Both the position numbers and the translations under genes were made by a program. Below, one piece after another: positions 1 to 7,924 of a stretch of DNA of 64,000 nucleotides. The stretch covers positions 170,148 to 234,147 of the forward strand of contig NZ_QTYB01000005.1 of the NCBI RefSeq assembly GCF_003461955.1, written 5' to 3'. This DNA is from Ruminococcus sp. AM36-2AA (GTDB lineage Bacteria > Bacillota > Clostridia > Lachnospirales > Lachnospiraceae). The notes under the pieces are model-generated. The model worked only from the letters and a program-made list of their open reading frames with translations, was not told the DNA's origin and ran no database searches. Numbering within the stretch: position 1 is the stretch's first letter; every line of letters starts with the position of its first letter.

Positions 1-377
1 TGATGTCCTGTTGCCGGAATTTCTTCTGTTTTGGTTTCATTGCAAACTGTACAGGTGTAAGTCTTAATTCCTTTTTGCGTACAGGTTACCCCTGTCGTTA
101 TTTTTCCTTTATCCCATGTATGAGCTTTCTTTGCAATTTTTTCACCAGAAGACAGCTTTGTATTACAGTCCTTGCAGTAGATATCTCCTGTGTAGCCTTC
201 TTCCGCACAAGTCGCAGCTTTCACATTGCGTAGCTCTGTATGCAGATGTCCTGTTGCCGGAATTTCTTCTGTGCTTGTTTTTCTACATCTTGTACAAGTG
301 TAAGTTTTACTTCCCGGTTCTTTGCAAGTTGCATCCTTTGTAATTTTTCCACTATCCCACATATGACCTGTTGCCCC
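1..377 (-). pseudogene. Fragment of a surface protein with cysteine-rich repeats
   Basis: Read on the minus strand, this stretch stays open to the left edge and gives three related units of about 40 residues. Two have the pattern WDxGK(I)T...TC...G.KTYTC..C...TEEIPATGH; the middle one is a divergent version with C-x2-C. Such units are known from long cell-wall-anchored proteins of gut Clostridia, with no proven function. No start codon or signal peptide is visible: just upstream, near 372-379, the frame runs into the recombinase remnant, and an in-frame TGA lies a few codons before the first unit. The rest would lie beyond the window. I read it as a displaced gene fragment; an assembly join between repeats is the alternative. 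Confidence 0.6.
2..272. repeat. 28-bp direct repeat within the surface-repeat fragment
   Basis: The same 28 bases occur at 2-29 and 245-272. They encode the (T)EEIPATGH end of two successive protein repeats. Identical copies at this spacing mark a tandem coding repeat that could recombine or collapse in assembly. Confidence 0.85.
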
Positions 378-493
378 GACTGATAGTCACAATATATATT
401 TTTCTTTTTAATTTGGTAAGGTTCCAGAGCTAACAGCTGCCTGTCTATACTTTGTTCCTTGGTAGATACTCTAATATATGCATATTTCTCCAT
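221..493 (-). pseudogene. Truncated serine recombinase (resolvase) N-terminus
   Basis: The first 40 residues match the start of small resolvase/invertase recombinases: the YxRVS motif carrying the catalytic serine (residues 6-10), the KEQSIDRQ stretch, and a DYQSG ending where the family usually continues with a conserved arginine-containing segment. From residue 41 the sequence is unrelated because the DNA has switched, out of frame, into the surface-repeat fragment; translation then runs to a stop at 221. A good ribosome site (AGGAGG, 7 bases before ATG 493) and a promoter remain. The catalytic core is incomplete, so no activity is expected. A real family member would be about 190-200 residues. 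Confidence 0.75.
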
Positions 494-516
494 TTTTTGT
501 CCTCCTGTATTTTTTT

Positions 517-544
517 ATAATACAGTAGACATTTACACATCCAA
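517..544 (-). promoter_or_regulatory. Promoter of the truncated recombinase
   Basis: Minus-strand -35 TTGGAT (539-544) and -10 TATTAT (517-522) are separated by 16 bp, 24 bp upstream of ATG 493. The first palindromic operator (548-561) sits immediately upstream of the -35. Confidence 0.6.
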
Positions 545-547
545 TTC

Positions 548-658
548 ACCTATATATAGGTAACATTTTAATAATATTCTTTTATTTACTTAAAGTCAAC
601 TATGTAAAGGTAATTTTATATTTTTCCTCTGTTATGATGAACTCAACTTTACAAAGAT
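548..658. promoter_or_regulatory. Three operator-like sites between recombinase and XRE gene
   Basis: A perfect 14-bp palindrome ACCTATATATAGGT lies at 548-561. Degenerate versions follow: ACTATGTAAAGGT (599-611) and ACTTTACAAAGAT (646-658). They flank the divergent start regions of the recombinase and the XRE regulator, which is where an autoregulating XRE repressor would bind. That this XRE protein binds them is inference. Confidence 0.5.
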
Positions 659-681
659 AACTAATCATAACAGGTGACCGT

Positions 682-936
682 ATGACTTATTCTGATATTT
701 ATGCATTACGTATCTGTCAGCTCTGCAAAAATCGTAAAATTACGATAAACAAGCTTGCAACACTGGCTGGACTGAAACAATCCACAATAGATAATATTAT
801 ACGAGGAAAAAGCAGGAATCCCCAAGTAAGAACACTCCATAAAATCGCTAATGTATTTGGAATGACCTTAAGTGAGTTTCTTGATTTTCCGGAACTCAAT
901 GACTATTCCATTGATGATGAAGAAGATGATGAATAA
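682..936 (+). CDS. XRE-family helix-turn-helix regulator, 84 aa
   Basis: A small DNA-binding protein consisting almost entirely of a Cro/CI-type HTH. Residues about 8-70 hold the five-helix fold: the recognition part reads KLATLAGLKQSTIDNIIRG, followed by the family-typical RTLHKIANVFGMTLSEFL. The tail (residues 72-84) is strongly acidic. ATG 682 is preceded by an AGGTG ribosome site. It sits divergently from a broken recombinase with three operator-like palindromes between them, so autorepression and past control of the mobile gene are likely. No effector domain is present. Its DNA target and partner are unknown. Confidence 0.85.
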   Translation: MTYSDIYALRICQLCKNRKITINKLATLAGLKQSTIDNIIRGKSRNPQVRTLHKIANVFGMTLSEFLDFPELNDYSIDDEEDDE

Positions 937-1124
937 TGATTTTTAACACTGTCACTCCCCAATAACATTTATTTTGGGATACAAAAAACCCCTTATCTAA
1001 AGTTTAGCATCCGCATTTTTTCAATGCTTTTTCCCTTAAATTACTTGATTTTTCTTTCTTCCTTTTTTAGCATAACAGAAACAGGATTTCCTGATACGCC
1101 ACAGTTTCTTCCTGTTCAGACTTA

Positions 1125-1216
1125 TAGTATACTTAAATAATCAAATAGAGAGACACCATTTTATTAGTTGAAAAAGCAAGAATCTTTCAACAACCGTTGA
1201 AGAATCTGCGGTTGAG
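1125..1216 (+). pseudogene. Relic of the 5' end of an NSS-family symporter gene
   Basis: This stretch aligns base by base with the upstream region and first codons of the intact symporter gene at 7880-7995: a similar box before the start, then TTGAAAAAGC for ATGAAAAAGC, coding MKKQESFNNR against MKKRESFNSR. The next codon, Trp in the intact gene, is a TGA stop. After a short deletion the segment TCTGCGGTTG resumes. Homology ends near 1216. It is a decayed second copy or recombination scar of only about 90 bp, with no coding capacity. Confidence 0.6.
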
Positions 1217-1308
1217 CTTCTTCATCGCTACTCTGGCAGGCTCCATCAGCGGCCATTCTTTCCTAAGCCTCCCTTTCAGCATGCCTTATTTTAAACTGCT
1301 TTGTTTTC

Positions 1309-1665
1309 AACCATCAAATTCTATGTCAATTTTAACGCAAAAGTGATTTCCTGTCCTTCCTGCCTGAATACTGCGATTCATCCGAAGCATGATTCCATAC
1401 TCACTTGTGATCCGTTCCAGATCTTCTTCCCGTTTCTGGACCATTATCTTCGACACCATCAACACTTTTTTACGTTTTTCCATAGATGTTTTGCAGTTAT
1501 TCCCTTTGATACATTCTGTTTTATAAGAACAACCAGTGCAGTCTGAACATCTGTAATAAGTTTTTATACTGATATATCCTCTCGTCGTTTTACTTCTTCA
1601 TTCATTTGTAACTGTTCCTCCACTTTCGTACCTGTCATCTGCAACGATTTCTGAATATGTTTCTA
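1309..1665 (-). pseudogene. Remnant of an IS1182-type transposase
   Basis: On the minus strand a frame from about 1560 down to 1365 reads TYYRCSDCTGCSYKTEC, then KGNNCKTS, then SEYGIMLRMNRSIQ. This matches the C-terminal part of IS1182-family DDE transposases, with the C-x2-C-x2-C-x5-C cluster and the stretch before the last catalytic region. A shifted segment around 1620-1656 reads VADDRYES, like the family's VADAGYES motif. Frameshifts and an internal deletion separate the pieces and the end is lost after SIQ. The element is dead, and no terminal repeats were recognised. Confidence 0.65.
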
Positions 1666-1684
1666 TGTCAAGAAAAAGCACTCT

Positions 1685-1897
1685 TTAAAAGTGCTGTATC
1701 TGGCCACTTTTAAGGCTACGAAAAATAGGCCAGTACAATTCGAAACTGGGTGCAGGTATATAACAAACTGAGTATTATATACGAAAGGTGCCATCCAGAG
1801 TAACAAGTAAACCGACGATTAAGACGGGCGCCCCCTGTGCTTGACATATAATTCAACGACTTTTATATAAAACAAGGGCGAAGGGTCTATCACCCTT
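1685..1897. other. Unassigned segment with several inverted repeats
   Basis: No gene was found between the transposase relic and 2100. The segment holds competing stems: TTAAAAGTG 1685-1693 with 1705-1713, overlapping TGTATCTGGCC 1695-1705 with 1728-1737. Further stems are GTATATA 1756-1762 with 1776-1782, the palindrome GGGCGCCC, and AAGGGT 1881-1886 with 1892-1897. Such density could reflect a folded RNA or the end of a degraded mobile element. I recognise no known RNA family here. Confidence 0.3.
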
Positions 1898-1942
1898 GCA
1901 TTCGTAAAAGAATCTTATTTACAGACTTTTTCTCACAATCTC

Positions 1943-2008
1943 AAATAAAATAATCCCAAACAAGTTACAAAACGTAAAAACTTTGTACTTGCCGGGATCA
2001 TTTTATTT
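1943..2008. repeat. Long imperfect inverted repeat
   Basis: AAATAAAATAATCCC (1943-1957) pairs with GGGATCATTTTATTT (1994-2008), with one mismatch in 15 and an inner CAAGT/ACTTG pairing. It lies about 100 bp downstream of the secreted-protein gene that ends at 2105. It could end that transcript or be a small palindromic element. Confidence 0.5.
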
Positions 2009-2104
2009 GGAACTGACGGTGTTAAAATCATTATTAACCGACAGCCCCTCTGTTTTTCTATTTATTTTTCAGACCTCAGACTATTATGAAATTTAGAAAT
2101 TTTC

Positions 2105-2926
2105 TTATCCGGCAATTCCTCTGCTCCACGCAGTAAGAGCTTTCTTGTTATTTCCGTTGAGATCACATCTGCACTTTCTTGTTTTCCAGTCATAAGTAGC
2201 TTCTGTATAATAAATATAGTTGCCCTTTACAGATACTTTAATAGCTCTGTCACTAATTATTTTGCATTTGCTTCCATCTCTGTTTATCAGATAGACAGGA
2301 CCTCCATGAGGGAATCCCACAGCTGTAACCAAGACTTTGTTTTTCACGCTCTGTACTGTTGAACAATCCTTCCCCAGACGTTTTATCTGTCTTTTTTTCA
2401 GATTTACCACTGCAAAATTTCCCAGTCCGTCACCATACTGGGTCTGATATCCCATATAAAGATAGGTGCCATCGCAGCCGATAATGCTATCCGCAGGTCC
2501 CTCCCCCCTGAAGCTTATCAGCACTTTATTTTTACGGGTTTTCAGATTATACTGAACCAGTTTACGATTTTTGTAAGTTCCTCCAAAGCTGCCGCTCCTC
2601 AGAAATGCTGCACTTTCATAATAAAGATATTTTCCGTTTGTTACAATGGAACCACTGGAACAGCTGTTAAGAAGCGCTTTCTTTTTACCATTCTTTGAAG
2701 CATATACAATATAACGATTGGTTCTGTCATTGTATTTCATAGAATAAATCGTGCCGTTTACTTTGCCGCTTTTATAAAAAGTAATCTTCTTATATGCACT
2801 GAGTCCGTTTGACGCGGCCTGTACATTCTCTGTTGTTCCTACTGCTGTAAACAGCATACTGAATGCCAGCAGTAATACCATACATATGGTCAGCAGTCTG
2901 TTACCTTGGTTTCGTTTGTTTTTCAT
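2105..2926 (-). CDS. Secreted protein with beta-propeller-like repeats, 273 aa
   Basis: Residues 1-38 form a Sec signal peptide: a basic start, a hydrophobic core LLTICMVLLLAFSMLF, and a likely cut after VQAA. The mature part is basic and made of repeated short beta-type units around YLYY/YIYY and NLKTRK patterns, as in DUF5050-like and other propeller-like domains of Clostridia. No catalytic motif or cell-wall anchor was found, so it is probably released or held by charge. ATG 2926 follows an AGGAAGG ribosome site. It is separated from treA by a strong terminator and is transcribed alone. Function unknown. Confidence 0.75.
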   Translation of the reverse strand: MKNKRNQGNRLLTICMVLLLAFSMLFTAVGTTENVQAASNGLSAYKKITFYKSGKVNGTIYSMKYNDRTNRYIVYASKNGKKKALLNSCSSGSIVTNGKYLYYESAAFLRSGSFGGTYKNRKLVQYNLKTRKNKVLISFRGEGPADSIIGCDGTYLYMGYQTQYGDGLGNFAVVNLKKRQIKRLGKDCSTVQSVKNKVLVTAVGFPHGGPVYLINRDGSKCKIISDRAIKVSVKGNYIYYTEATYDWKTRKCRCDLNGNNKKALTAWSRGIAG

Positions 2927-3014
2927 AATTTTCCTTCCTTTCCTGTTGCGGTGTTTACAGATATCGTATATCTATATTTTACACTACAGGAAGACTGTAT
3001 GTCCATAGATACAA

Positions 3015-3057
3015 AAAAGAAACAGGTTCTGATTTATTTTCAGTTCCTGTTTCTTTT
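3015..3057 (-). terminator. Terminator downstream of treA
   Basis: A 12-bp perfect stem, AAAAGAAACAGG (3015-3026) with CCTGTTTCTTTT (3046-3057), is followed on the minus strand by TTTTTTGT. It ends the treP-treA transcript. Confidence 0.85.
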
Positions 3058-3087
3058 CATTTTAATCAGGTGGGCATTCTTTTAATT

Positions 3088-4734
3088 TTATAAAGCTGAA
3101 TCTAATACGATTGTCTCAAACGGTCTTAATGTGATCTTTCCATCTTCTGCAGTGATCTTCTCATAGTTTCCAAGACGTTTCTGATATGCTTTCCATTCCG
3201 GTTGCTGCCGGATCGTTACATTCTCTGCTGTCAGGTTATTAAGAACGATCAGTTCTTCTCCCTGATAGTTACGTCTGTATGCCAGCACATCTGCATTTTC
3301 TTTTTCCAGAAATTCGATAGTTCCCTCTGCTATGATATCTTTTTCTTTTCGAAGGGCAATCAGTTTCTTATAGAAGCTGTAAATGGAGTCCGGATCTTTA
3401 AGTTCTGTTTCTGCATTGATCTCCTTATAATTCTCGGGAGCTTCGATCCACGGTGTTCCTTCTGTGAATCCTGCGTTTTTGTCATCAGACCACTGCATCG
3501 GTGTTCTGCTGTTGTCTCTTGATCTGGCAGCCAGAACCTTAAGAGCCTGCTCTTTGGTTTTTCCCTGATCAAGAAGGATTTTATAATAATTCAGGCTCTC
3601 CACATCACGGTACTGGGAAATATCGTTGTAGTGGGCATTGGTCATTCCCAGTTCCTCTCCCTGATAAACATAAGGAGTTCCCCGCATCATGTGAATCGCC
3701 GCTGCCAGCATCTTGGCGGATTCTTTCCAGTAAAGGTCCTCATTGCCCATTCTGGACACAACTCGCGGCTGATCGTGATTGCACCAGAAAAGTGCATTCC
3801 AGCCATCTCCATCCTGCATTCCCATCTGCCATGTCTCGAACAGTTTTTTCAGTGCTATTCTGTCAGGCTCCATCAGTGTCCATTTATCTCCGTCCTTATA
3901 ATCTACTTTCAGATGATGGAAATTAAAGCACATGGAAAGCTCTTTTTCCTTCCGTCCTGAATAACGAATACAGTTCTCAAGCGAAGTGGAAGACATTTCT
4001 CCTACTGTGATCATATCCTCAATGCCTGTATCTCTGGTCAGTTCCTTAAGATATTCATGTACATGAGGACCGTCTGTATAAAATCTTCTTCCGTCGCCTT
4101 CCAGATCATCCTCAAACAGCTCAGGCTTGGAAATTACATTAATTACATCAAAACGGAAGCCTTTTATCCCTTTGTTTTTCCAGAAGCGGATAACTTTTTT
4201 CAGTTCACCACGGACTTCCGGGTTCTCCCAGTTCAGATCTGCCTGGGTAACATCATAAAGATGGAGATACCATTTTTTCAGTGATGGTACATACTCCCAT
4301 GCAGGACCGCCGAATTTTGACTGCCAGTTTGTCGGAATCTGATCTTCCGGTTCATCCCGGAATATGTAGTAGTCCTGATATTTTTTTTCTCCTGCAAGGG
4401 CTCTCCGGAACCATTCATGCTCTGTGGATGTGTGGTTGAATACCATATCCAACATCAGACCAATTCCACGGTTATCACACTCTCGGATCAGTTCATCCAT
4501 ATCCTCCATGGTTCCAAACTGTGGATTGATCTTATAATAATCTGCCACATCATAACCGTTATCGTTCATTGGAGAGATAAATACCGGTGTAATCCAGAGA
4601 TAATCAATTTCTAATTCTTTAAGATAATCCAGCTTTTCAATGATTCCACGGATGTCACCAAAACCATCCCCATCCGAATCCCTGAAGGATTTCGGATAAA
4701 CCTGATATACTGTCTTTCTGCCAAAATCTGTCAT
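3088..4734 (-). CDS. treA: Alpha,alpha-phosphotrehalase
   Basis: A cytoplasmic GH13 glycosidase of 548 residues, the usual length. It hydrolyses trehalose-6-phosphate to glucose and glucose-6-phosphate. The nucleophile is Asp196 (GFRFDVINV), the acid/base Glu246 (VGEMSS) and the third acid Asp321 (NHDQPR). The N-terminal VYQVYPKSFRDSDGDG motif is typical of the TreC/oligo-1,6-glucosidase branch. Sequence alone would allow an oligo-1,6-glucosidase. The trehalose-type PTS gene 60 bp upstream and the GntR regulator beyond make phosphotrehalase the better call. The gene is second in a two-gene operon that ends at a strong terminator. Confidence 0.92.
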   Translation of the reverse strand: MTDFGRKTVYQVYPKSFRDSDGDGFGDIRGIIEKLDYLKELEIDYLWITPVFISPMNDNGYDVADYYKINPQFGTMEDMDELIRECDNRGIGLMLDMVFNHTSTEHEWFRRALAGEKKYQDYYIFRDEPEDQIPTNWQSKFGGPAWEYVPSLKKWYLHLYDVTQADLNWENPEVRGELKKVIRFWKNKGIKGFRFDVINVISKPELFEDDLEGDGRRFYTDGPHVHEYLKELTRDTGIEDMITVGEMSSTSLENCIRYSGRKEKELSMCFNFHHLKVDYKDGDKWTLMEPDRIALKKLFETWQMGMQDGDGWNALFWCNHDQPRVVSRMGNEDLYWKESAKMLAAAIHMMRGTPYVYQGEELGMTNAHYNDISQYRDVESLNYYKILLDQGKTKEQALKVLAARSRDNSRTPMQWSDDKNAGFTEGTPWIEAPENYKEINAETELKDPDSIYSFYKKLIALRKEKDIIAEGTIEFLEKENADVLAYRRNYQGEELIVLNNLTAENVTIRQQPEWKAYQKRLGNYEKITAEDGKITLRPFETIVLDSAL

Positions 4735-4794
4735 AATTCTTTCCTCCTAAATCAATCGGACATTCATGATCCGATTTCATAGCCTGTACCCACT

Positions 4795-6774
4795 TCAGTT
4801 AAATAAAACGATCTCTGTTTTTCCTGCTTCTGCGTGAATATCTGTTACAAATTCAAAATCTTTCGCATTGCCTTCTTCTGTCACAATACATACTGTCACA
4901 TCCGGATGGCCTGCTGTCCTAATCTTTTCCCTGTCAAAACGTACCAACGGTGTTCCCTGCTTTACTTTCTGGTTCAGAGATACCAGATACTCAAAACCGT
5001 CACCTTGCATTTCCACTGTATCAATTCCAATATGGAGAAGAATCTCCATGCCGTTCTCAAGAGTCAGCCCGCAGGCATGTCTGGACTCGTCCATAAGAAC
5101 AGTTACTTCACCGTCACATGGCGCATAAAGAGTATCGTTCTCCGGAAGGATGGCAAGACCGTCACCCATAACTCCTTCGGAAAATACGCCGTCATTTACT
5201 TCCTTCAGAGGAATTACTTTTCCTGTAAGGAAAGCTCTGAGAGTGTTTGCTCCATCTCCGTTAAGTTCTGTTGTTTCTGTATTTTCTGTTGCGCTGATGC
5301 TGCCGGCTTCTGCTGATACATCCACTGTATCTGCGCTGTCCCCGGCTCCCACTCGATCTGCCATGGAAAGTTTTTTCTTTCCAACAATAAATGTCAGTGT
5401 CATCGGAATCACAAAAGCGATCACCATACAGATTGCAAAGCTTCCCATATATTTCGGCTGAATGGACAGGATTCCCGGGATTCCACCTACACCTACTGCG
5501 TTGGCTGTTGTAGAAGTCATAACGCAGACAACTGCTGAAATAGCAGATCCGATCATTCCACAGATAAACGGGAATCCGTATTTCAGGTTTACACCAAAGA
5601 TTGCCGGCTCTGTTACTCCAAGGTAACAGGAAATTCCTGCCGGAACATTGACTTCCTGTGCTGCTACATTCTTTTTCTGAAGGATGATCATTCCCATAAC
5701 CGCAGAACCCTGAGCAATATTGGAAAGTGCGATCATCGGCCACAGCATGGTTCCGCCATAATCTGCGATCAGCTGAAGGTCAATAGCATTGGACATATGA
5801 TGAAGTCCTGTGATAACAAGAGGTGCATAAACAAATCCGAAAATTGCACCAAATACAACTTTAAAGGATCCTGTGATTCCTGCATATACTACGGAAGAGA
5901 TCGCAGAACCGATCTTCCATCCGATAGGACCTACAATAAAATGCGCAGCCATTACAGCAAGTACAAGACTGCAGAATGGAACTACAACACTTGAGATCAC
6001 CTGAGGAGATATTTTTCTGAAAAACCTCTCAAGATAAACAAGTACAAACGCTGCCATGATCGCCGGAAGCACCTGTGCCTGATAACCGATCATGTTCACT
6101 TTTACAAATCCGAAATCCCATTTCGGAATATCCGCTGCTGCTGTTCCGGCTACAGAATAAGCGTTGAGAAGCTGGCCGGAAACCAGGGTAAGTCCAAGGA
6201 CGATACCAAGCATCTCCGTTGTGCCCATTTTCTTGGTCACAGACCAGCAGATACCTACCGGCAGCATGTGGAAGATTGCTTCACCGATCAGCCACAGGAA
6301 ACTGTCCATTCCGGACCAGAACTGACTGATATCACATAAAGTTTTCGTTCCATTCTCAAAGAAGTAAATGCTGTCAATACAGTTTCGAAATCCCAGGATC
6401 AGACCACCGGTGATGATAGCCGGGATCAGCGGTGCAAAGATCTCTGCCAGTGCAGCGATCACCTTCTGGAGAATATTCTGGTTCTTCTTTGCTGCCTGCT
6501 TCACTGCATCCTTGGAAACGCCTTCCACTCCTGCCACTTTTACAAAATCATTGTAAAAATCAGCGACTGCATTTCCGATGATCACCTGAAACTGTCCCGC
6601 CTGTGTGAAGCTTCCCTTTACCACCTTCATAGCTTCGATTGCTTCCACATCCGCCTTTGACGGATCATTGAGTACAAAACGCATTCTAGTTACACAATGT
6701 GATACAGCTGCAATGTTCTCTTTTCCTCCGATGAGGCGAAGCAGCTGCTGGGCATCCTGTGTATACTTTCCCAT
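4795..6774 (-). CDS. treP: Trehalose-type PTS transporter, EIIBCA
   Basis: A membrane permease that takes up and phosphorylates trehalose. Domains in order: EIIB (residues 1-75, phosphorylated Cys in SHCVTRMRF), EIIC of about ten membrane segments (about 90-455, with the GITEP-like motif GVTEPAIFG), a low-complexity linker, and a C-terminal glucose-type EIIA (about 505-659, active His in LLHIGIDTVEM). I start at ATG 6774, which has GGAGGAAAGGAAA in front of it. A longer frame from 6834 would overlap a TreR operator. Having its own EIIA, it needs only EI and HPr. It is first in an operon with treA. Confidence 0.92.
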   Translation of the reverse strand: MGKYTQDAQQLLRLIGGKENIAAVSHCVTRMRFVLNDPSKADVEAIEAMKVVKGSFTQAGQFQVIIGNAVADFYNDFVKVAGVEGVSKDAVKQAAKKNQNILQKVIAALAEIFAPLIPAIITGGLILGFRNCIDSIYFFENGTKTLCDISQFWSGMDSFLWLIGEAIFHMLPVGICWSVTKKMGTTEMLGIVLGLTLVSGQLLNAYSVAGTAAADIPKWDFGFVKVNMIGYQAQVLPAIMAAFVLVYLERFFRKISPQVISSVVVPFCSLVLAVMAAHFIVGPIGWKIGSAISSVVYAGITGSFKVVFGAIFGFVYAPLVITGLHHMSNAIDLQLIADYGGTMLWPMIALSNIAQGSAVMGMIILQKKNVAAQEVNVPAGISCYLGVTEPAIFGVNLKYGFPFICGMIGSAISAVVCVMTSTTANAVGVGGIPGILSIQPKYMGSFAICMVIAFVIPMTLTFIVGKKKLSMADRVGAGDSADTVDVSAEAGSISATENTETTELNGDGANTLRAFLTGKVIPLKEVNDGVFSEGVMGDGLAILPENDTLYAPCDGEVTVLMDESRHACGLTLENGMEILLHIGIDTVEMQGDGFEYLVSLNQKVKQGTPLVRFDREKIRTAGHPDVTVCIVTEEGNAKDFEFVTDIHAEAGKTEIVLFN

Positions 6775-6821
6775 TTTCCTTTCCTCCATTACATTTTGAT
6801 GATTATTTCCCTTTGTTCTGA

Positions 6822-6906
6822 TTTGTTTAAACATGTTGTCGATGTTTTATTTATATCACGCTTGTTTAAACATGTCAATATGCTTTTTAAAACTTGTTTA
6901 AACATT
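6822..6906. promoter_or_regulatory. Three TreR operator-like sites
   Basis: The 10-bp palindrome TGTTTAAACA occurs three times, at 6824-6833, 6863-6872 and 6895-6904, each time inside a longer TTGTTTAAACAT context. The copies lie between treP and the divergent treR. A GntR-type trehalose repressor is the natural ligand; binding is inferred from position and repetition. Confidence 0.8.
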
Positions 6907-6920
6907 TCAAAGTATTTGCA

Positions 6921-6949
6921 TTGCGCTTGCCTACAAAATCTTTTATAAT
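6921..6949 (+). promoter_or_regulatory. Promoter of treR
   Basis: -35 TTGCGC (6921-6926), 17-bp spacer, -10 TATAAT (6944-6949). It lies just downstream of the third operator, so TreR may also repress itself. Confidence 0.65.
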
Positions 6950-6952
6950 GAT

Positions 6953-7024
6953 CCTATAGCATTTCCATAAATTACTGCATCAAGTTCAGCTGCTCAGAAC
7001 ATAAATTGCCGGAAATGCTATAGG
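6953..7024 (+). promoter_or_regulatory. Perfect 14-bp inverted repeat in the treR leader
   Basis: CCTATAGCATTTCC (6953-6966) is repeated inverted as GGAAATGCTATAGG (7011-7024), enclosing 44 bases. It starts right at the expected transcription start and ends about 40 bp before the treR ribosome site. It could fold as a leader hairpin or be a DNA site for another regulator. No uridine run follows, so it is not a standard terminator. Confidence 0.6.
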
Positions 7025-7074
7025 AATCATAAATCCTGCTATATTTTTTGACCGAACATGAATGGAGAATAGAA

Positions 7075-7800
7075 ATGCCAAGAAGTATTTATGAAGATAT
7101 CTATAAAGATCTGAAAATGAAAATCGAAGATAACACTTTTGCCTACCAGGAGCTTCTTCCCCCTGAAAACACCCTGATCCAGACCTACGGCTGCTCCCGA
7201 AATACTCTGCGCCGCGCAGTTGGCCTTCTTGTCAGTGACGGCTATGTACAAACCATGCAGGGAAAAGGTGTCCGCAATATCTACCGTCCAAGTGAGCAGA
7301 CTGCCTTCACCATCGGTGAGATCGAAACATTCAATGAATCTGCTACAAGGAACGGCCAGAATGCCCGCACGGAAGTTGTTCTTTTCACTGAACTGTGCAT
7401 CAGTGAAAAACAGGCCTCTTACACCGGCTTTCCTGTCGGAGCTGAAGTTTACTATATCCAGCGTATCCACTATCTGGATGATATTCCGCTGATCATCAAC
7501 CATAACTATTTTCTGAAAGAATCTGTTCCCGGCCTTACTGCCGAGATTGCCAGACATTCCATCTATGAATATCTGGAACAGGAACTTCATATGACCATTG
7601 TCAACAGCAAACGTGTGATGACTGTGGAAAAGGTCACAGAGATTGATGAAAAATATCTTCATCTGAATGTAAAAGATTATAACTGCGTGGCTGTGGTATC
7701 CAGCCAGACTTACAACAGTGACGGTGTTATGTTTGAGTATACCCAGTCCCGCCATCGTCCGGATCACTTCCGTTTTTATGACAACGCCCTGCGCCGGTGA
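7075..7800 (+). CDS. treR: GntR/HutC-type trehalose operon repressor
   Basis: A 241-residue regulator. An N-terminal winged HTH (residues about 2-70; PPENTLIQTYGCSRNTLRRA, then the wing GYVQTMQGKG) precedes a C-terminal UTRA effector domain ending HRPDHFRFYDNALRR, which is typical of TreR. Trehalose-6-phosphate is the known inducer in this family. I chose ATG 7075, with GGAGAA eight bases upstream, over a frame start at 7048, which lies before that site. It is divergent from treP, with three operator-like sites in the gap, and so very likely represses the treP-treA operon. Confidence 0.9.
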   Translation: MPRSIYEDIYKDLKMKIEDNTFAYQELLPPENTLIQTYGCSRNTLRRAVGLLVSDGYVQTMQGKGVRNIYRPSEQTAFTIGEIETFNESATRNGQNARTEVVLFTELCISEKQASYTGFPVGAEVYYIQRIHYLDDIPLIINHNYFLKESVPGLTAEIARHSIYEYLEQELHMTIVNSKRVMTVEKVTEIDEKYLHLNVKDYNCVAVVSSQTYNSDGVMFEYTQSRHRPDHFRFYDNALRR

Positions 7801-7924
7801 TCCAACAGGCTCCCTGACACTCCCCTTGCGGAAATGCTCAGATTTCCCGATGCTGTGCTGTTTCTTCTTTTCCTGAACTGTGTTATACTGAAACAATCAA
7901 ATGGAGAGAGGAATTTTTATTCTT

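Noticed and set aside
1301..1546. An 81-codon plus-strand frame
   Set aside because: It is antisense to the IS1182-type transposase relic and encodes nothing recognisable.
1735..1910. Group II intron, tmRNA or RNase P fragment
   Set aside because: None of the diagnostic segments (domain V, tag reading frame, conserved P RNA cores) could be found, so the segment is left unassigned.
6774..6834. Longer start for treP at 6834
   Set aside because: The extra 20 codons overlap a TreR operator palindrome and precede the GGAGGAAAGG ribosome site that serves ATG 6774.
7039..7896. A 285-codon minus-strand frame opposite treR
   Set aside because: Antisense to treR, whose HTH and UTRA domains are unambiguous.
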